A stretch of DNA of 64,000 bases from Gammaproteobacteria bacterium. GTDB taxonomy: Bacteria > Pseudomonadota > Gammaproteobacteria > Granulosicoccales > Granulosicoccaceae. Below are positions 16,665 through 25,568 of this stretch, piece by piece. Where the stretch lies: the NCBI GenBank assembly GCA_002746645.1, contig PDPU01000023.1, forward strand, positions 62,001-126,000, read 5' to 3'. Under the pieces are notes generated by a model. The model did not search any database and had not been told where the DNA came from. It saw only the letters and a list, made by a program, of their open reading frames with translations. The position numbers and the translations under genes are program-made. Each line of letters begins with the position of its first letter. Positions within the stretch are counted from its first letter, which is position 1.

Positions 16665-19600
16665 CGTTGATCCTGCAGAGCGCTGCACACGGCCTCGTGC
16701 ACCTGATGTGCGAACAGCAGTTGCGAGGCGTGTGCATCATCATTCCACAACTCGATATCGGGAATGCGCGTCAGATGGGTTTCCGCCGGTTTTCGCTGTG
16801 CCGGCAGCAAGGTCAACCAGGTGGCATCACTGCGGCTCAGTCTCCCCGTGATCACGAGATCCAGCCTGCCGGGGAAGCGCCGGAATGCCTCACGCACATC
16901 GAGCACCGCGAGTTCCGACAGCAGATCCTGCGAATAGGTATAACCGAACCGTTCCGTGGCTTCGGCAAGACGTTGACGAAAGCGGTAGCGATCCAGATCG
17001 CGCATCGATATCCTGTGAAGGTGACTGACACGATCGAGGAAGCGCTGACCGCAGAAGATCGGATCCCATGCCACCAGCTGATCGATACCGTCGGGCATGG
17101 TGTCGAGCAACACCGCTGCGCCCAGCCGCAACGTCACGATCGACACGGCATCGACACCGGCTCGCTCGCGCAGATGCTGACAGGCCGCGCGGATGTCGTC
17201 GCGCCACTGCGCGAGCGATGCCGTTCGTGGTGTACCGGCAGAATCACCGAAACCGCTGAAATCGAAACGCAGGCAATGGTATCCCTCACGCGCGAGTGTC
17301 GAAGCCTGGAGCTGCATGAGCCGGTGCGCCTGCATGTACTCGTGGGCCACTGACGGTACGAACAGCACCGCCTTGCCGTTGGCCTGTCGCAGCGGCCGGT
17401 GTTCGATGCAGAAGATGGCACGTGAACCGCTCCTGAGGAACCCGGGAACGATCGGCACGGTGTCACGGCCCCTGCCCTCGACATCGGTCGCGGGACGATC
17501 GTCGGGAACCAGATACAGGGCGAGTTGCGCGAGATCCGCCGTCAGCAGCAGCCGTGGCGGTATCGCGCACTTGAACTCGCGGAACACGCGGGCATTGAAG
17601 CGCATGCCGAGCAACGAACTGCCACCCACCTGAACGAAGTTGTCGTGCACCGAAGGCCGCTCGCCACCAAGTACCTGCTGCCAGACGCCTGCCAGCAGCC
17701 TTTCGGTATCGGTACGAGGCGCGATGCCATCGTCTGCATCCTCTTCCCATTCGTGCTCGCGCAAACGACGCTTGTCGAGTTTGCCGTTCGGCAGGGTGGG
17801 AAATGCGGAAAGCCAGGTCACTGCCGAGGGTACCGCCCAGGGTGCCAGCTGCGATCGCAGCGCTGCGTCGATCGTGGCCGCAGGCAGTTCCTGTCCGCGA
17901 TAGAAGGCAACCAGTCGATCCCGTGCATCGCTCAGAGCTACCGCCGAATCCACGCCATCGATACCGCTCAGGACGTGTTCCACTTCCGCGAGATCGAGGC
18001 GTTGTCCGTGAATCTTCAGCTGACTGTCGCGTCGCCCGCGGTGCGTGAGAATCCCGCTGTCGTCCTGCTGACCGAGGTCTCCCGTGAGATACATCCTGCC
18101 GTAGCCGAAAGGGTTGTCGACGAAGACCTGACGCTCTCCGGGGGACTGTCGGTGATAGCCGAGAGCCAGCCCGCGTCCGGCAACCGCAATTTCGCCAACC
18201 GCCCCCTGCGGCATCAGACGCTGGTGCTGATCGACGATGTAGATTTGACAATGGCTGATGGGCCGACCGATCGAAACCGGTGTACCCACCGAACCGGCAG
18301 TGAGCACCATGGCACTGACATCGGCCGACACTTCGGTGGAACCGTAGAGATTCAGGAGCGTCAGTGCCGGATGGAGCGAGAACAGGCGTTCGGCGAGCGT
18401 GGCCGAGAGTGCCTCACCACTCAGCACCAGATGTGCAAGCCCCGACAGGCCAGCGGCCGGGTCATCAACGCTGTCGATCAGGGTCTCGAGTACCGAGGGC
18501 ACCATGACCAGCCGTGTGACGGCATGCGTCGACAGTGCGTCGAAAAACCGGTATGGCTGCTGCAGGGTGTCATCGTCGATCACCAGGGTAGGCACTCCGC
18601 CGAGAAGCGGCCCGAACAGTTCCCAAATCGAATCGACGAAATTGAGCGGTGTCTTCTGGCAGCAGACCTCATCACTGGCGAACGGCCAGTTGGCCCACAT
18701 CCATGCCAGCCGATTGAATGTGGCTGCATGACTGCCGAGGACTCCCCTGGCGATGCCCGTCGAGCCCGAGGTGTACATGAGATAGGCAGCATCGGCGGCA
18801 TCGCTGCTCTCCTGGCCGGACCGGCAGCGCGGCGTGAAACGCGTGATGGCATCGTCATGATTGAATTCGGGAGGGTCTGCCAGCAGATCGTCCAGGGCGT
18901 GAATCGTGATGCCGGAAGGCGTGCTTGCGGAGAGCTCCTGCAGCCCGGCATCATCGGCAACGATCATCTGTCTGGCTTCGGAATCGACCAGCATGAATCG
19001 ACGACGCTCCGTCGGGTAGCTGGCATCGAGCGGCACGTAGACACCACCGGCAAGCATGACCCCGAGCACGGCAGGATAGACGTCGGCCGAACGCGACAGA
19101 CAGACGGCCACCCTGTCACCGCGTTGCAGACCGGATGCATCGAGCGCAACGGCCACCGCGGCACTGGCCTGCGACAGCGCGGCGTAGCTGTAACGACGCT
19201 CGGCATCCATGACCGCGATGGCATCGGGTTGCCTCGCCGCTCGCTCGAGAAACAGCGAAGCCAGATTGATCCGATCTCGTTGAGGGGTTTCGAAACCCTG
19301 CCAGAACCGATTTTGCCCGAGCCCGCCGCCTGTGGTGCTGCCAAGGCCGTTGAAATCACGCAGAAGCTGCTGCCGCTCTGCCGACGACAGCATGTCGAGT
19401 TGGCCGATACCCTGCTCCAGCGCGCCCGGATCCGTCATCGACGCCAGCAGCTTCCGAAAATGCCGCAGCAACTGCTCGAGCGACTCTGCGGACAACAACT
19501 CCTCGATGTAGAGGGCCAGTATCGAAATGTTCGGTTGATCGAAGATTTCAAGCGTCAGCGGATAAGGACTGTTCTCGTGAACCTCGGCCTTGCCGAATGC

Positions 19601-20722
19601 GATCGCCGGTGCCGATGCTCCATCATCGAAGGACGGGAAGCTCTGAAAGACGATCAGGGTGTCGAACAGATCGACACCGGCAGGTACCGCACTTTCCCGA
19701 TGAACCTCGGCCAGTGACACGGCGTTCGAGCGATTGATCAGGTCGAGTTCCCTCTGGACCTGGCCCAGCCATTGCCCGAGTGGCATGTCGAACTGGCAAC
19801 GAATACGCAGCGGCAAGGTATTGACGAAGAGGCCGAAGGTGCGAGCGTGATGCTCGATGGCATCTCCCCGGCCGTTCACGGTCACGCCGAACAACACATC
19901 GTCGTTGTCGACATGACGTGACAGCAGCAGTGCCCAGGCGGCCTGCACGACGCAGTTGACGGTGACTCTGGCACGCCTTGCGAGCTGGCGAACAGCCTCG
20001 CTGAGTCGCCCATCGAGTGCTCTGCAGAGGTGTGCCCGTGCGTAGAGAGCATCGGCACCGGCATGCCCACGCCGTGCCGGCAGAGGCGTCGGTGTGTCGA
20101 AGTCATGCAGCTTCTGCCGCCAGCTTGCCAGCAAGTCCGTGCGATCGACTCTGGCCAGGGCCTTGACGTGTTCGGCGTAGTTGCCGGCCGCCGGCAGGTC
20201 GGGTTCCTCACCACGCAGGAACGCCGCCTGCACCGTCTGCAGTTCGTTGAACAGCAGCACACTCGACCAGCCGTCGAACACGAGATGGTGGATGTCGAAG
20301 ATGACGTGATGGCGCCTGCCCGGCAGTGCCACGATGTCGATCGCCAGCAATGGCGCCTTGTCGAGTGGCATGGGGCGTTCGGACGCGGCCACCGCGAGTG
20401 CATCGAGCGCGTCCGGCACGGCACCGGGATCCATGTCGCCGAGATCGTGCTCGTATATCGGTAGGGCTACCTGTTCGCGCTCCACGGCCACCGGCGCGTC
20501 CAGACCTTCGTGCAGAAACAGGGTGCGCAGAGCGGCATGCCGCGCCACGAGGAACTCGAGTGAGCGCCGGAAACAGGCGGTATCGAAACTGCCGTTGATA
20601 TCGATGCGTGACTGGGTACGGTAGAGCGCATCGTTGTCGGACAGCAGGGTCTGATACAGGAGCCCCTGCAGCGCCGATGACAACGGATAGATGTTCGCGA
20701 CGTTTCGAGGTTTTTCCGTCAT
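16661..20722 (-). CDS. NRPS, C-A(beta-Ala predicted)-T fused to an alpha/beta hydrolase
   Basis: 1353 residues. C domain: YPLSSALQGLLY at the start and active site IHHLVFDGWS (about 144). A domain: YTSGSTG (about 649), NLYGSTEVSAD, TGDLG and NGKLDK. T domain: VGGSSLLGMRF with the phosphopantetheine Ser (about 1036). Residues about 1085-1353 are an alpha/beta hydrolase resembling exosortase A-associated hydrolase 2: VLFVPSVAHEY, LRFDFSGFGDS, and TLRLGAAV where a GxSxG elbow would sit, with no Ser. Aligning the pocket by hand gives VDWVVSLADK, one conservative change from the beta-alanine code I recall (VDWVISLADK). FVDSIWE replaces the usual FDxS, so the Asp that holds an alpha-amino group is missing, as expected for a beta-amino acid. 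No epimerase or ordinary thioesterase is present. Confidence 0.9.
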   Translation of the reverse strand: MTEKPRNVANIYPLSSALQGLLYQTLLSDNDALYRTQSRIDINGSFDTACFRRSLEFLVARHAALRTLFLHEGLDAPVAVEREQVALPIYEHDLGDMDPGAVPDALDALAVAASERPMPLDKAPLLAIDIVALPGRRHHVIFDIHHLVFDGWSSVLLFNELQTVQAAFLRGEEPDLPAAGNYAEHVKALARVDRTDLLASWRQKLHDFDTPTPLPARRGHAGADALYARAHLCRALDGRLSEAVRQLARRARVTVNCVVQAAWALLLSRHVDNDDVLFGVTVNGRGDAIEHHARTFGLFVNTLPLRIRCQFDMPLGQWLGQVQRELDLINRSNAVSLAEVHRESAVPAGVDLFDTLIVFQSFPSFDDGASAPAIAFGKAEVHENSPYPLTLEIFDQPNISILALYIEELLSAESLEQLLRHFRKLLASMTDPGALEQGIGQLDMLSSAERQQLLRDFNGLGSTTGGGLGQNRFWQGFETPQRDRINLASLFLERAARQPDAIAVMDAERRYSYAALSQASAAVAVALDASGLQRGDRVAVCLSRSADVYPAVLGVMLAGGVYVPLDASYPTERRRFMLVDSEARQMIVADDAGLQELSASTPSGITIHALDDLLADPPEFNHDDAITRFTPRCRSGQESSDAADAAYLMYTSGSTGIARGVLGSHAATFNRLAWMWANWPFASDEVCCQKTPLNFVDSIWELFGPLLGGVPTLVIDDDTLQQPYRFFDALSTHAVTRLVMVPSVLETLIDSVDDPAAGLSGLAHLVLSGEALSATLAERLFSLHPALTLLNLYGSTEVSADVSAMVLTAGSVGTPVSIGRPISHCQIYIVDQHQRLMPQGAVGEIAVAGRGLALGYHRQSPGERQVFVDNPFGYGRMYLTGDLGQQDDSGILTHRGRRDSQLKIHGQRLDLAEVEHVLSGIDGVDSAVALSDARDRLVAFYRGQELPAATIDAALRSQLAPWAVPSAVTWLSAFPTLPNGKLDKRRLREHEWEEDADDGIAPRTDTERLLAGVWQQVLGGERPSVHDNFVQVGGSSLLGMRFNARVFREFKCAIPPRLLLTADLAQLALYLVPDDRPATDVEGRGRDTVPIVPGFLRSGSRAIFCIEHRPLRQANGKAVLFVPSVAHEYMQAHRLMQLQASTLAREGYHCLRFDFSGFGDSAGTPRTASLAQWRDDIRAACQHLRERAGVDAVSIVTLRLGAAVLLDTMPDGIDQLVAWDPIFCGQRFLDRVSHLHRISMRDLDRYRFRQRLAEATERFGYTYSQDLLSELAVLDVREAFRRFPGRLDLVITGRLSRSDATWLTLLPAQRKPAETHLTRIPDIELWNDDAHASQLLFAHQVHEAVCSALQDQR

Positions 20723-20801
20723 GAACGTGGCGGGGTGAGATGGCGTCCGTGATTGCCTTTGTCAGTCACCCGCATGATACGCGAGTTTTCCGGCTGCCGA
20801 T

Positions 20802-21797
20802 TCAGTGCACTGTACCCTGCAGCAGAAAGCTGGCAACGAGTTCACGCAGGTTGGCATCACCAAGCAGCTCATGTGAGGTGGCCAGTGGCGTCCAGTCCAC
20901 CACGATCGATTCACTCCCGTTCGAGTAGTCAAGGTACTCGCCGCAGTCGCCGCGCTGCCAGGCGTTGTCGTACCAGGGGTCGTTGCTTGCCACCAGTGTC
21001 ATGACGGGCTCTGCCGACGAAGCCGACATGCCCTGGTACTCGCGCCAGGGTGCCCTGCACGACCAGGATTCGATCACGCGGCTGCGCGGGGCCAGCGCCG
21101 GATAGGCGGAAAGATCCAGCGTGGCCGCTGCCGTGCCGCCTTCGCTGAAACCGCCGAGATGTATGGCTTCCTGCTTCGCCCAGGCGAACTGTCGCACACG
21201 CCAGAGCGCGTACGTTGCGTCGATCTGACGCATCTGCAACACGGGCCGGTAGAGACCGGCGCGAAAGGTGGCAGGATCGCAGGAGGTGGGGTAGAAGTCA
21301 CGGGCGAAGCTGTCGGGTGCAATGACCACGAAACCGAGTGAGGCAAGCCAGTTGAGCCGGTCGATCGTGCCGCTCCAGTGTCCCAGACAGCCGTGCAACC
21401 AGATCACGACCGGCCATGTCCGCCCCTTTGACTGCGAGGCCGGCAAGGCCTCGAGTGCAGCAACGTCAACGCTGCCGGACAGAGGAAAACCGGCGGGCAC
21501 CCTCACCTCGGACGCATTCCAGGCGCGGGCGGTTTCTGCCTCATCCAGCATGACCGTTTCGACGGCTGGCTCGAGCAGTATTTTCGAGTAATCAGGCCTG
21601 GATGACGGATCGCTGACGTCAGGCGCATCGGCGGGAGCAGGGCCTGCGGCATCGGTCTCGTGAGTGCCGCCATTGCTGCAGGCAGCGAGAACCAGCACCA
21701 GCAACGGCAACACCGAACCGCGCACAAGGGTCACAAGAACCACCAGGGTCGAGCAACTGCCTGAAGCAACACGCATACGGACATCGATGTGTTTCAT
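20802..21797 (-). CDS. Lipoprotein alpha/beta hydrolase (dienelactone-hydrolase-like)
   Basis: 331 residues from the ATG at 21797 (MKHIDVRMRV). The signal sequence ends in a lipobox, VLAAC, so it is probably a lipoprotein. The hydrolase core shows WPVVIWLHGCLGHWSG (oxyanion loop), FVVIAPDSFARDF, nucleophile HLGGFSEGGTA (GxSxG), an Asp candidate in LVASNDPWYD, and His in TSHELLG. Extra cysteines (HGCLG, TSCDPATF, WSCRAPW, GDCGEY) suggest disulphides. It is thus an extracytoplasmic esterase or peptidase-like enzyme. It lies 79 bases upstream of the hydrolase-fused NRPS and on the same strand, so it may act on the exported product. The start is uncertain because the N-terminal region before the hydrophobic core is long. 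Confidence 0.75.
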   Translation of the reverse strand: MKHIDVRMRVASGSCSTLVVLVTLVRGSVLPLLVLVLAACSNGGTHETDAAGPAPADAPDVSDPSSRPDYSKILLEPAVETVMLDEAETARAWNASEVRVPAGFPLSGSVDVAALEALPASQSKGRTWPVVIWLHGCLGHWSGTIDRLNWLASLGFVVIAPDSFARDFYPTSCDPATFRAGLYRPVLQMRQIDATYALWRVRQFAWAKQEAIHLGGFSEGGTAAATLDLSAYPALAPRSRVIESWSCRAPWREYQGMSASSAEPVMTLVASNDPWYDNAWQRGDCGEYLDYSNGSESIVVDWTPLATSHELLGDANLRELVASFLLQGTVH

Positions 21798-21802
21798 GAT
21801 GG

Positions 21803-21842
21803 GCTGACACTGATCCGAGAGAGCTGCCACTGATCCGAGATA
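21803..21842. repeat. 20-bp direct repeat upstream of the lipoprotein hydrolase
   Basis: Two adjacent 20-bp copies, gctgacactgatccgagaga and gctgccactgatccgagata, lie a few bases upstream of the lipoprotein start. They could be a tandem operator or simply another slippage repeat. Confidence 0.85.
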
Positions 21843-21946
21843 AACGCGTTCATCATCACCCGACGGACACCCGCAACGAGAACGACTGACCGGCAGCCGT
21901 GCGAAAGGTTGAACGGTTCACTGCCGCGTTGCCCTCCACAGCCAGA

Positions 21947-24034
21947 TCATCGCTCGGCAAGCGGCCGGGCCCACACGGCCGTATCGTGATAGACCGCCCC
22001 ACCATTCGGTGCCCCGGGCTCGGCACTGACCAGCGTGTTGATGCCGAGTCCACCGGGAAAATCGGCATTCGGCCACTGACTCTCGACGACCGTGACGCCG
22101 GGCTGCAGGCCGTCGAAACACCGGGCGTGCAACCGTACTTCTCCCAGCGCATTGCCCAGCACCATGAGTTCGCCGTCGACGATGCCGTAGCGTGCCAGAT
22201 CATCCGGGTGCATCAGCGCCTCGGGGCGCTTCTCCATGCGGCGTGAACCCGGCGTTTCGGTGAACGACGAATTGAGAAACTGGCGAGCAGGTGCCGTGAC
22301 CAGGCGCAGTGGGAAGGTATCACTGGCGGCATCGATCACATCCCAGTGAGCGGGAAGAGAAGGCATGTCGGCACTGTCAGGCCCGTGCCGTGACCAATCG
22401 GGCTTGAATCTGAAACGGCCATCCGGATGGCCGAAGCCGTTGCCGAAATGGCTGTAGGCATGGTCGCGACAGAGGTCAACACCACCCGCCTTCTCGATGG
22501 TGTCGAAATCCGGCAGACCCGATCGCCGCAGTGTCGTTTCGCAGAGTTCACGCGATGTCATGCGGAAGGCAGGATGTTCGAGACCAAGACGCTCTGCCAG
22601 CTGCGAGAGCAACCAGTGATTGCTGCGACACTCGCCAGGTGGCTCCATCAGCTGGCGACTGACCTGCAGATACGTATGGCCGCTGGCCTTGTAGATGTCG
22701 TCATGCTCGAGAAACATCGTTGCCGGAAGTACGATGTCGGCACGTCGTGCCGTATCGGTCAGGAATTGTTCATGCACCACCGTGAAGAGATCCGGACGCG
22801 CCAGACCGTCGAGCACCCTGGCCGTTTCCGGGGCTACCATGGCCGGATTGGTATTCTGGGTGAACAGCGCCTTGACGGGCGGCCCTCCGCCGAGTGACGC
22901 CGCATCACCGAGAAGAATGCGTCCGATCGCGGACTGATCCAGTTCACGCGTCGACGCTGGCGGCAGATCATCGCCCTGTATGAGAGTACTGTCCAGCTTG
23001 TAGATGTCGCCATGGCCGTAGAGCGCACCGCCACCTCGCCGTTGCCAGTGCCCCGAGATTACCGGCAGGCAGCTGACCGCATGCATGTTGCTGGCGCCGT
23101 TGCGGCTGCGCGTGAACCCGTGGCCGATACGGACGAAGGCGCTCCTGGCCTCGCCGTACCAGTCGGCAAAGGTCTTGATCTCGGCCACATCAAGACCGGT
23201 GATCGACGCCGCCCACTCGGGTGTGCAGGTGGCAAGATGCGCCCTGACCTCGGTGTCGAAGTCGCTGTGGCTGGCAAGATAGGACTCATCGGCAAGGCCT
23301 CGTTCCAGCAGGCAGTGCATGACGGCGCAGGCCAGTGCGCCATCGGTTCCCGGCCTCGTGGCAAGATGAAGATCCGCCTTTTCGGCGGTGATGGTGCGGT
23401 AGGGATCGATGACCACAAGCCGGGTTCCCCTGGCACGTCGCGCTTTCGCCAGGTAGTGCATGACATTCACCTGCGTGTTGACGGGATTGCCACCCCAGAC
23501 AACGAGCAGATCACTGTGTTCCAGCTCGCGCAGATCCACCCCACGCCTGGCGCCGTTGCCCGCCATCCATCCCGCGTCGGACAAGGCCACGCAGTAGGTT
23601 GAATGCTGCCTCGACGTACCGAGTTCACGACGCAGCCTGTCGAGTCCGTTGCGCTGTGCGAGCCCCATGGTGCCGGCATAGTTGTAGGGCCAGATGGCTT
23701 CGGCGCCGGCGTCGTCGATGATTGCCTGCCAACGGATGGCGATCTCGTCCAGCACGGATTCCCATTCGCATGGCGCGAAGGCAGTCGTGTCGGTCCAGCC
23801 CGGCTCGCCCTTCGGCACCACGCGCCTGAGGGGCCGCGTGAGTCTGTCGGGGTGATGAATGCGTTCGGCATAACGCGAGACCTTGGCGCAGATGACACCT
23901 TCGGTATAGCCGTGCTCCTTGCGACCACGCACCTTGACCACGCGTGACTCGCCCCCTTCGCCGTCGAGATCGACAGACAGGGCACACACGCTGGGGCAGT
24001 CGTGCGGACAGACGGCGAACTCGGTGCGACTCAT
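21947..24034 (-). CDS. Molybdopterin-dependent oxidoreductase, catalytic subunit
   Basis: 695 residues. The N-terminus CPHDCPSVCAL with a later VICAK supplies the four Cys of the 4Fe-4S site found in DMSO-reductase-family enzymes. Cofactor-binding landmarks include LLVVWGGNPVNTQ, RLVVIDPYRT, ALFTQNTNPAMV, ADIVLPATMFLEHDDIY and a C-terminal domain with LMVLGNALGEVRL. There is no twin-arginine signal, so it is cytoplasmic. The substrate is unknown; the short N-terminus and lack of companion subunits fit the single-subunit group related to biotin/thiosulfate-type enzymes. Its start overlaps the flippase stop by four bases (ATGA), placing it firmly in the NRPS operon, where an oxidoreductase of this class is unexpected. 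Confidence 0.85.
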   Translation of the reverse strand: MSRTEFAVCPHDCPSVCALSVDLDGEGGESRVVKVRGRKEHGYTEGVICAKVSRYAERIHHPDRLTRPLRRVVPKGEPGWTDTTAFAPCEWESVLDEIAIRWQAIIDDAGAEAIWPYNYAGTMGLAQRNGLDRLRRELGTSRQHSTYCVALSDAGWMAGNGARRGVDLRELEHSDLLVVWGGNPVNTQVNVMHYLAKARRARGTRLVVIDPYRTITAEKADLHLATRPGTDGALACAVMHCLLERGLADESYLASHSDFDTEVRAHLATCTPEWAASITGLDVAEIKTFADWYGEARSAFVRIGHGFTRSRNGASNMHAVSCLPVISGHWQRRGGGALYGHGDIYKLDSTLIQGDDLPPASTRELDQSAIGRILLGDAASLGGGPPVKALFTQNTNPAMVAPETARVLDGLARPDLFTVVHEQFLTDTARRADIVLPATMFLEHDDIYKASGHTYLQVSRQLMEPPGECRSNHWLLSQLAERLGLEHPAFRMTSRELCETTLRRSGLPDFDTIEKAGGVDLCRDHAYSHFGNGFGHPDGRFRFKPDWSRHGPDSADMPSLPAHWDVIDAASDTFPLRLVTAPARQFLNSSFTETPGSRRMEKRPEALMHPDDLARYGIVDGELMVLGNALGEVRLHARCFDGLQPGVTVVESQWPNADFPGGLGINTLVSAEPGAPNGGAVYHDTAVWARPLAER

Positions 24035-25518
24035 CGTTGACGAAACCTCGCGGTAATGCGGCTCAGATGACCATGCAACCAGATTCTGACCTGTTGATCA
24101 ACGGCACACACTGCGAAGAACAGCAGGAGCGTGGCGATGGCACCGCGCAGCAACAGATTGTACAGCGGCTCCCCGGTATCGAGGCCGACCAGCGGCAGCG
24201 TGATCGCGAGCGACAGCAACAGCATGATCAGCGGACGTCGCCAGGAGACGCCGAAGTGAAGCAGACGCATGGCGTTGCCGGCTATGCCCGCGGCAAACAC
24301 GCTGTAGGCAAGCAGCGTGATGCAGGCAGCACCGACGATGCCGTAAAGCGGAATGACCAGATAGTTGCCGACCAGATTGACAGCGCCGGAGATCAGGCCC
24401 CACTTCACCAGCGTATTGGTCGAGCCGAGCAGGTACATGCCGGCGGAAAGAAAGATCAGACTGCCGTCGAGAAACACGGTGGTCGAGATCCACGGGATGA
24501 TGCTCGCACCGGCTTCGTAGCGGCTACCGGCGAGAAACTGCAACAGTTCGGGGGCGACAAGATTGAAGATGGCCAGGAACGGAATCCCGATGATCAGATA
24601 GAAGTGCAGACCCTGCTCCAGAAATGGTCTGGTCGCCACGCTGCCTTCTCGCGCCCAGATGTCGCTGAGCATCGGCCGGACTGCGGCAGCGAGGCTCGCG
24701 GTAATGACCAGTTCGATATAGCCGCAGAGATTGTAGGACGCCGCATAGAGTCCGAGAGGACCAGCGCCCAGGGTGGACCCGATCATGTAGCGGTCGACAA
24801 GCCTGAGCACGACCGAGAGCGCTTCCAGTACCATGAGCGGCATGCCGAAACGCAGCAGTTGACCGGCCGTGCCGGTGGAAAAGCTCGCCAACGAGAAGCT
24901 GAACCAGGGTCGGTAGGCATTCACCGCCCACAGCGCTCCGACAAGTTCGGCGACGACCATCACGGCGAGAACCGCGTGCAGTACATAGTTGTCGCTGACG
25001 AGCAGTATCAACAGCATCACGATGTAGCTGCAACGCGCGAGAATCGTTCCCATGCCGACGGCGTGACTCTCCTGACGGGCCCGCAGAAGATTCCAGTTGG
25101 CGCTGCCGATCATGCGCAGGATGATCATCAGCGAAAGGATCGCGAAACTGCCGGGGAGGTTCGGGTTCTCGATGAATCGGGGCACGATGAACGTACCGGA
25201 GATGATCCAGACAATGGCCGTCAACAAGGACAGGCAACCCAGCAGCACGAAGACGGTGGAATGAAAGGCGAGCAGACTTTTCGCCGCATCGTCACTGTGC
25301 CGGGCGCCCGCGTAGAAACGCACGATGGCATGCTGGATACCCAGCTTGCCGAAGGCCACCGCGAGTGTCGCGCTGGCGGTGACAAGACCGAGAATGCCGT
25401 AGTCGTCAACCGGAAGGTTGCGCGTCATGAGCGGAAAGGCGAGCAGCCCGACGATGCCCGAGACCACGCCTGCCGTGGCGTAGTTGCGCACATGCCGCAG
25501 AATCTGCAAAGCTGCCAT
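24031..25518 (-). CDS. Polysaccharide/lipid-linked flippase (MATE/MVF superfamily)
   Basis: 495 residues with twelve to fourteen membrane segments. The start RHVRNYATAGVVSGIVGLLAFPLMTRNLPVDDYGILGL is typical of Wzx-like and related polysaccharide biosynthesis exporters (repetition of a membrane helix then a TR-LP-YG loop). Such proteins flip undecaprenyl-linked glycans or lipid-linked precursors to the periplasmic face. It lies 50 bases after the six-domain NRPS and is coupled to the molybdopterin enzyme by an ATGA overlap. NRPS loci more often carry ABC or RND exporters, so a flippase suggests that the peptide is joined to, or exported as, a lipid- or sugar-linked molecule. That is inference from context. 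Confidence 0.85.
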   Translation of the reverse strand: MAALQILRHVRNYATAGVVSGIVGLLAFPLMTRNLPVDDYGILGLVTASATLAVAFGKLGIQHAIVRFYAGARHSDDAAKSLLAFHSTVFVLLGCLSLLTAIVWIISGTFIVPRFIENPNLPGSFAILSLMIILRMIGSANWNLLRARQESHAVGMGTILARCSYIVMLLILLVSDNYVLHAVLAVMVVAELVGALWAVNAYRPWFSFSLASFSTGTAGQLLRFGMPLMVLEALSVVLRLVDRYMIGSTLGAGPLGLYAASYNLCGYIELVITASLAAAVRPMLSDIWAREGSVATRPFLEQGLHFYLIIGIPFLAIFNLVAPELLQFLAGSRYEAGASIIPWISTTVFLDGSLIFLSAGMYLLGSTNTLVKWGLISGAVNLVGNYLVIPLYGIVGAACITLLAYSVFAAGIAGNAMRLLHFGVSWRRPLIMLLLSLAITLPLVGLDTGEPLYNLLLRGAIATLLLFFAVCAVDQQVRIWLHGHLSRITARFRQR

Positions 25519-25568
25519 GGTCGGGTTTCAGGCGTCGCGAGTCGCGTTGTTCACGTGATGAAACCCCG

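Noticed and set aside
17525..19717. 730-codon plus-strand frame opposite the NRPS
   Set aside because: Antisense shadow of conserved A and C domains; no domain recognised.
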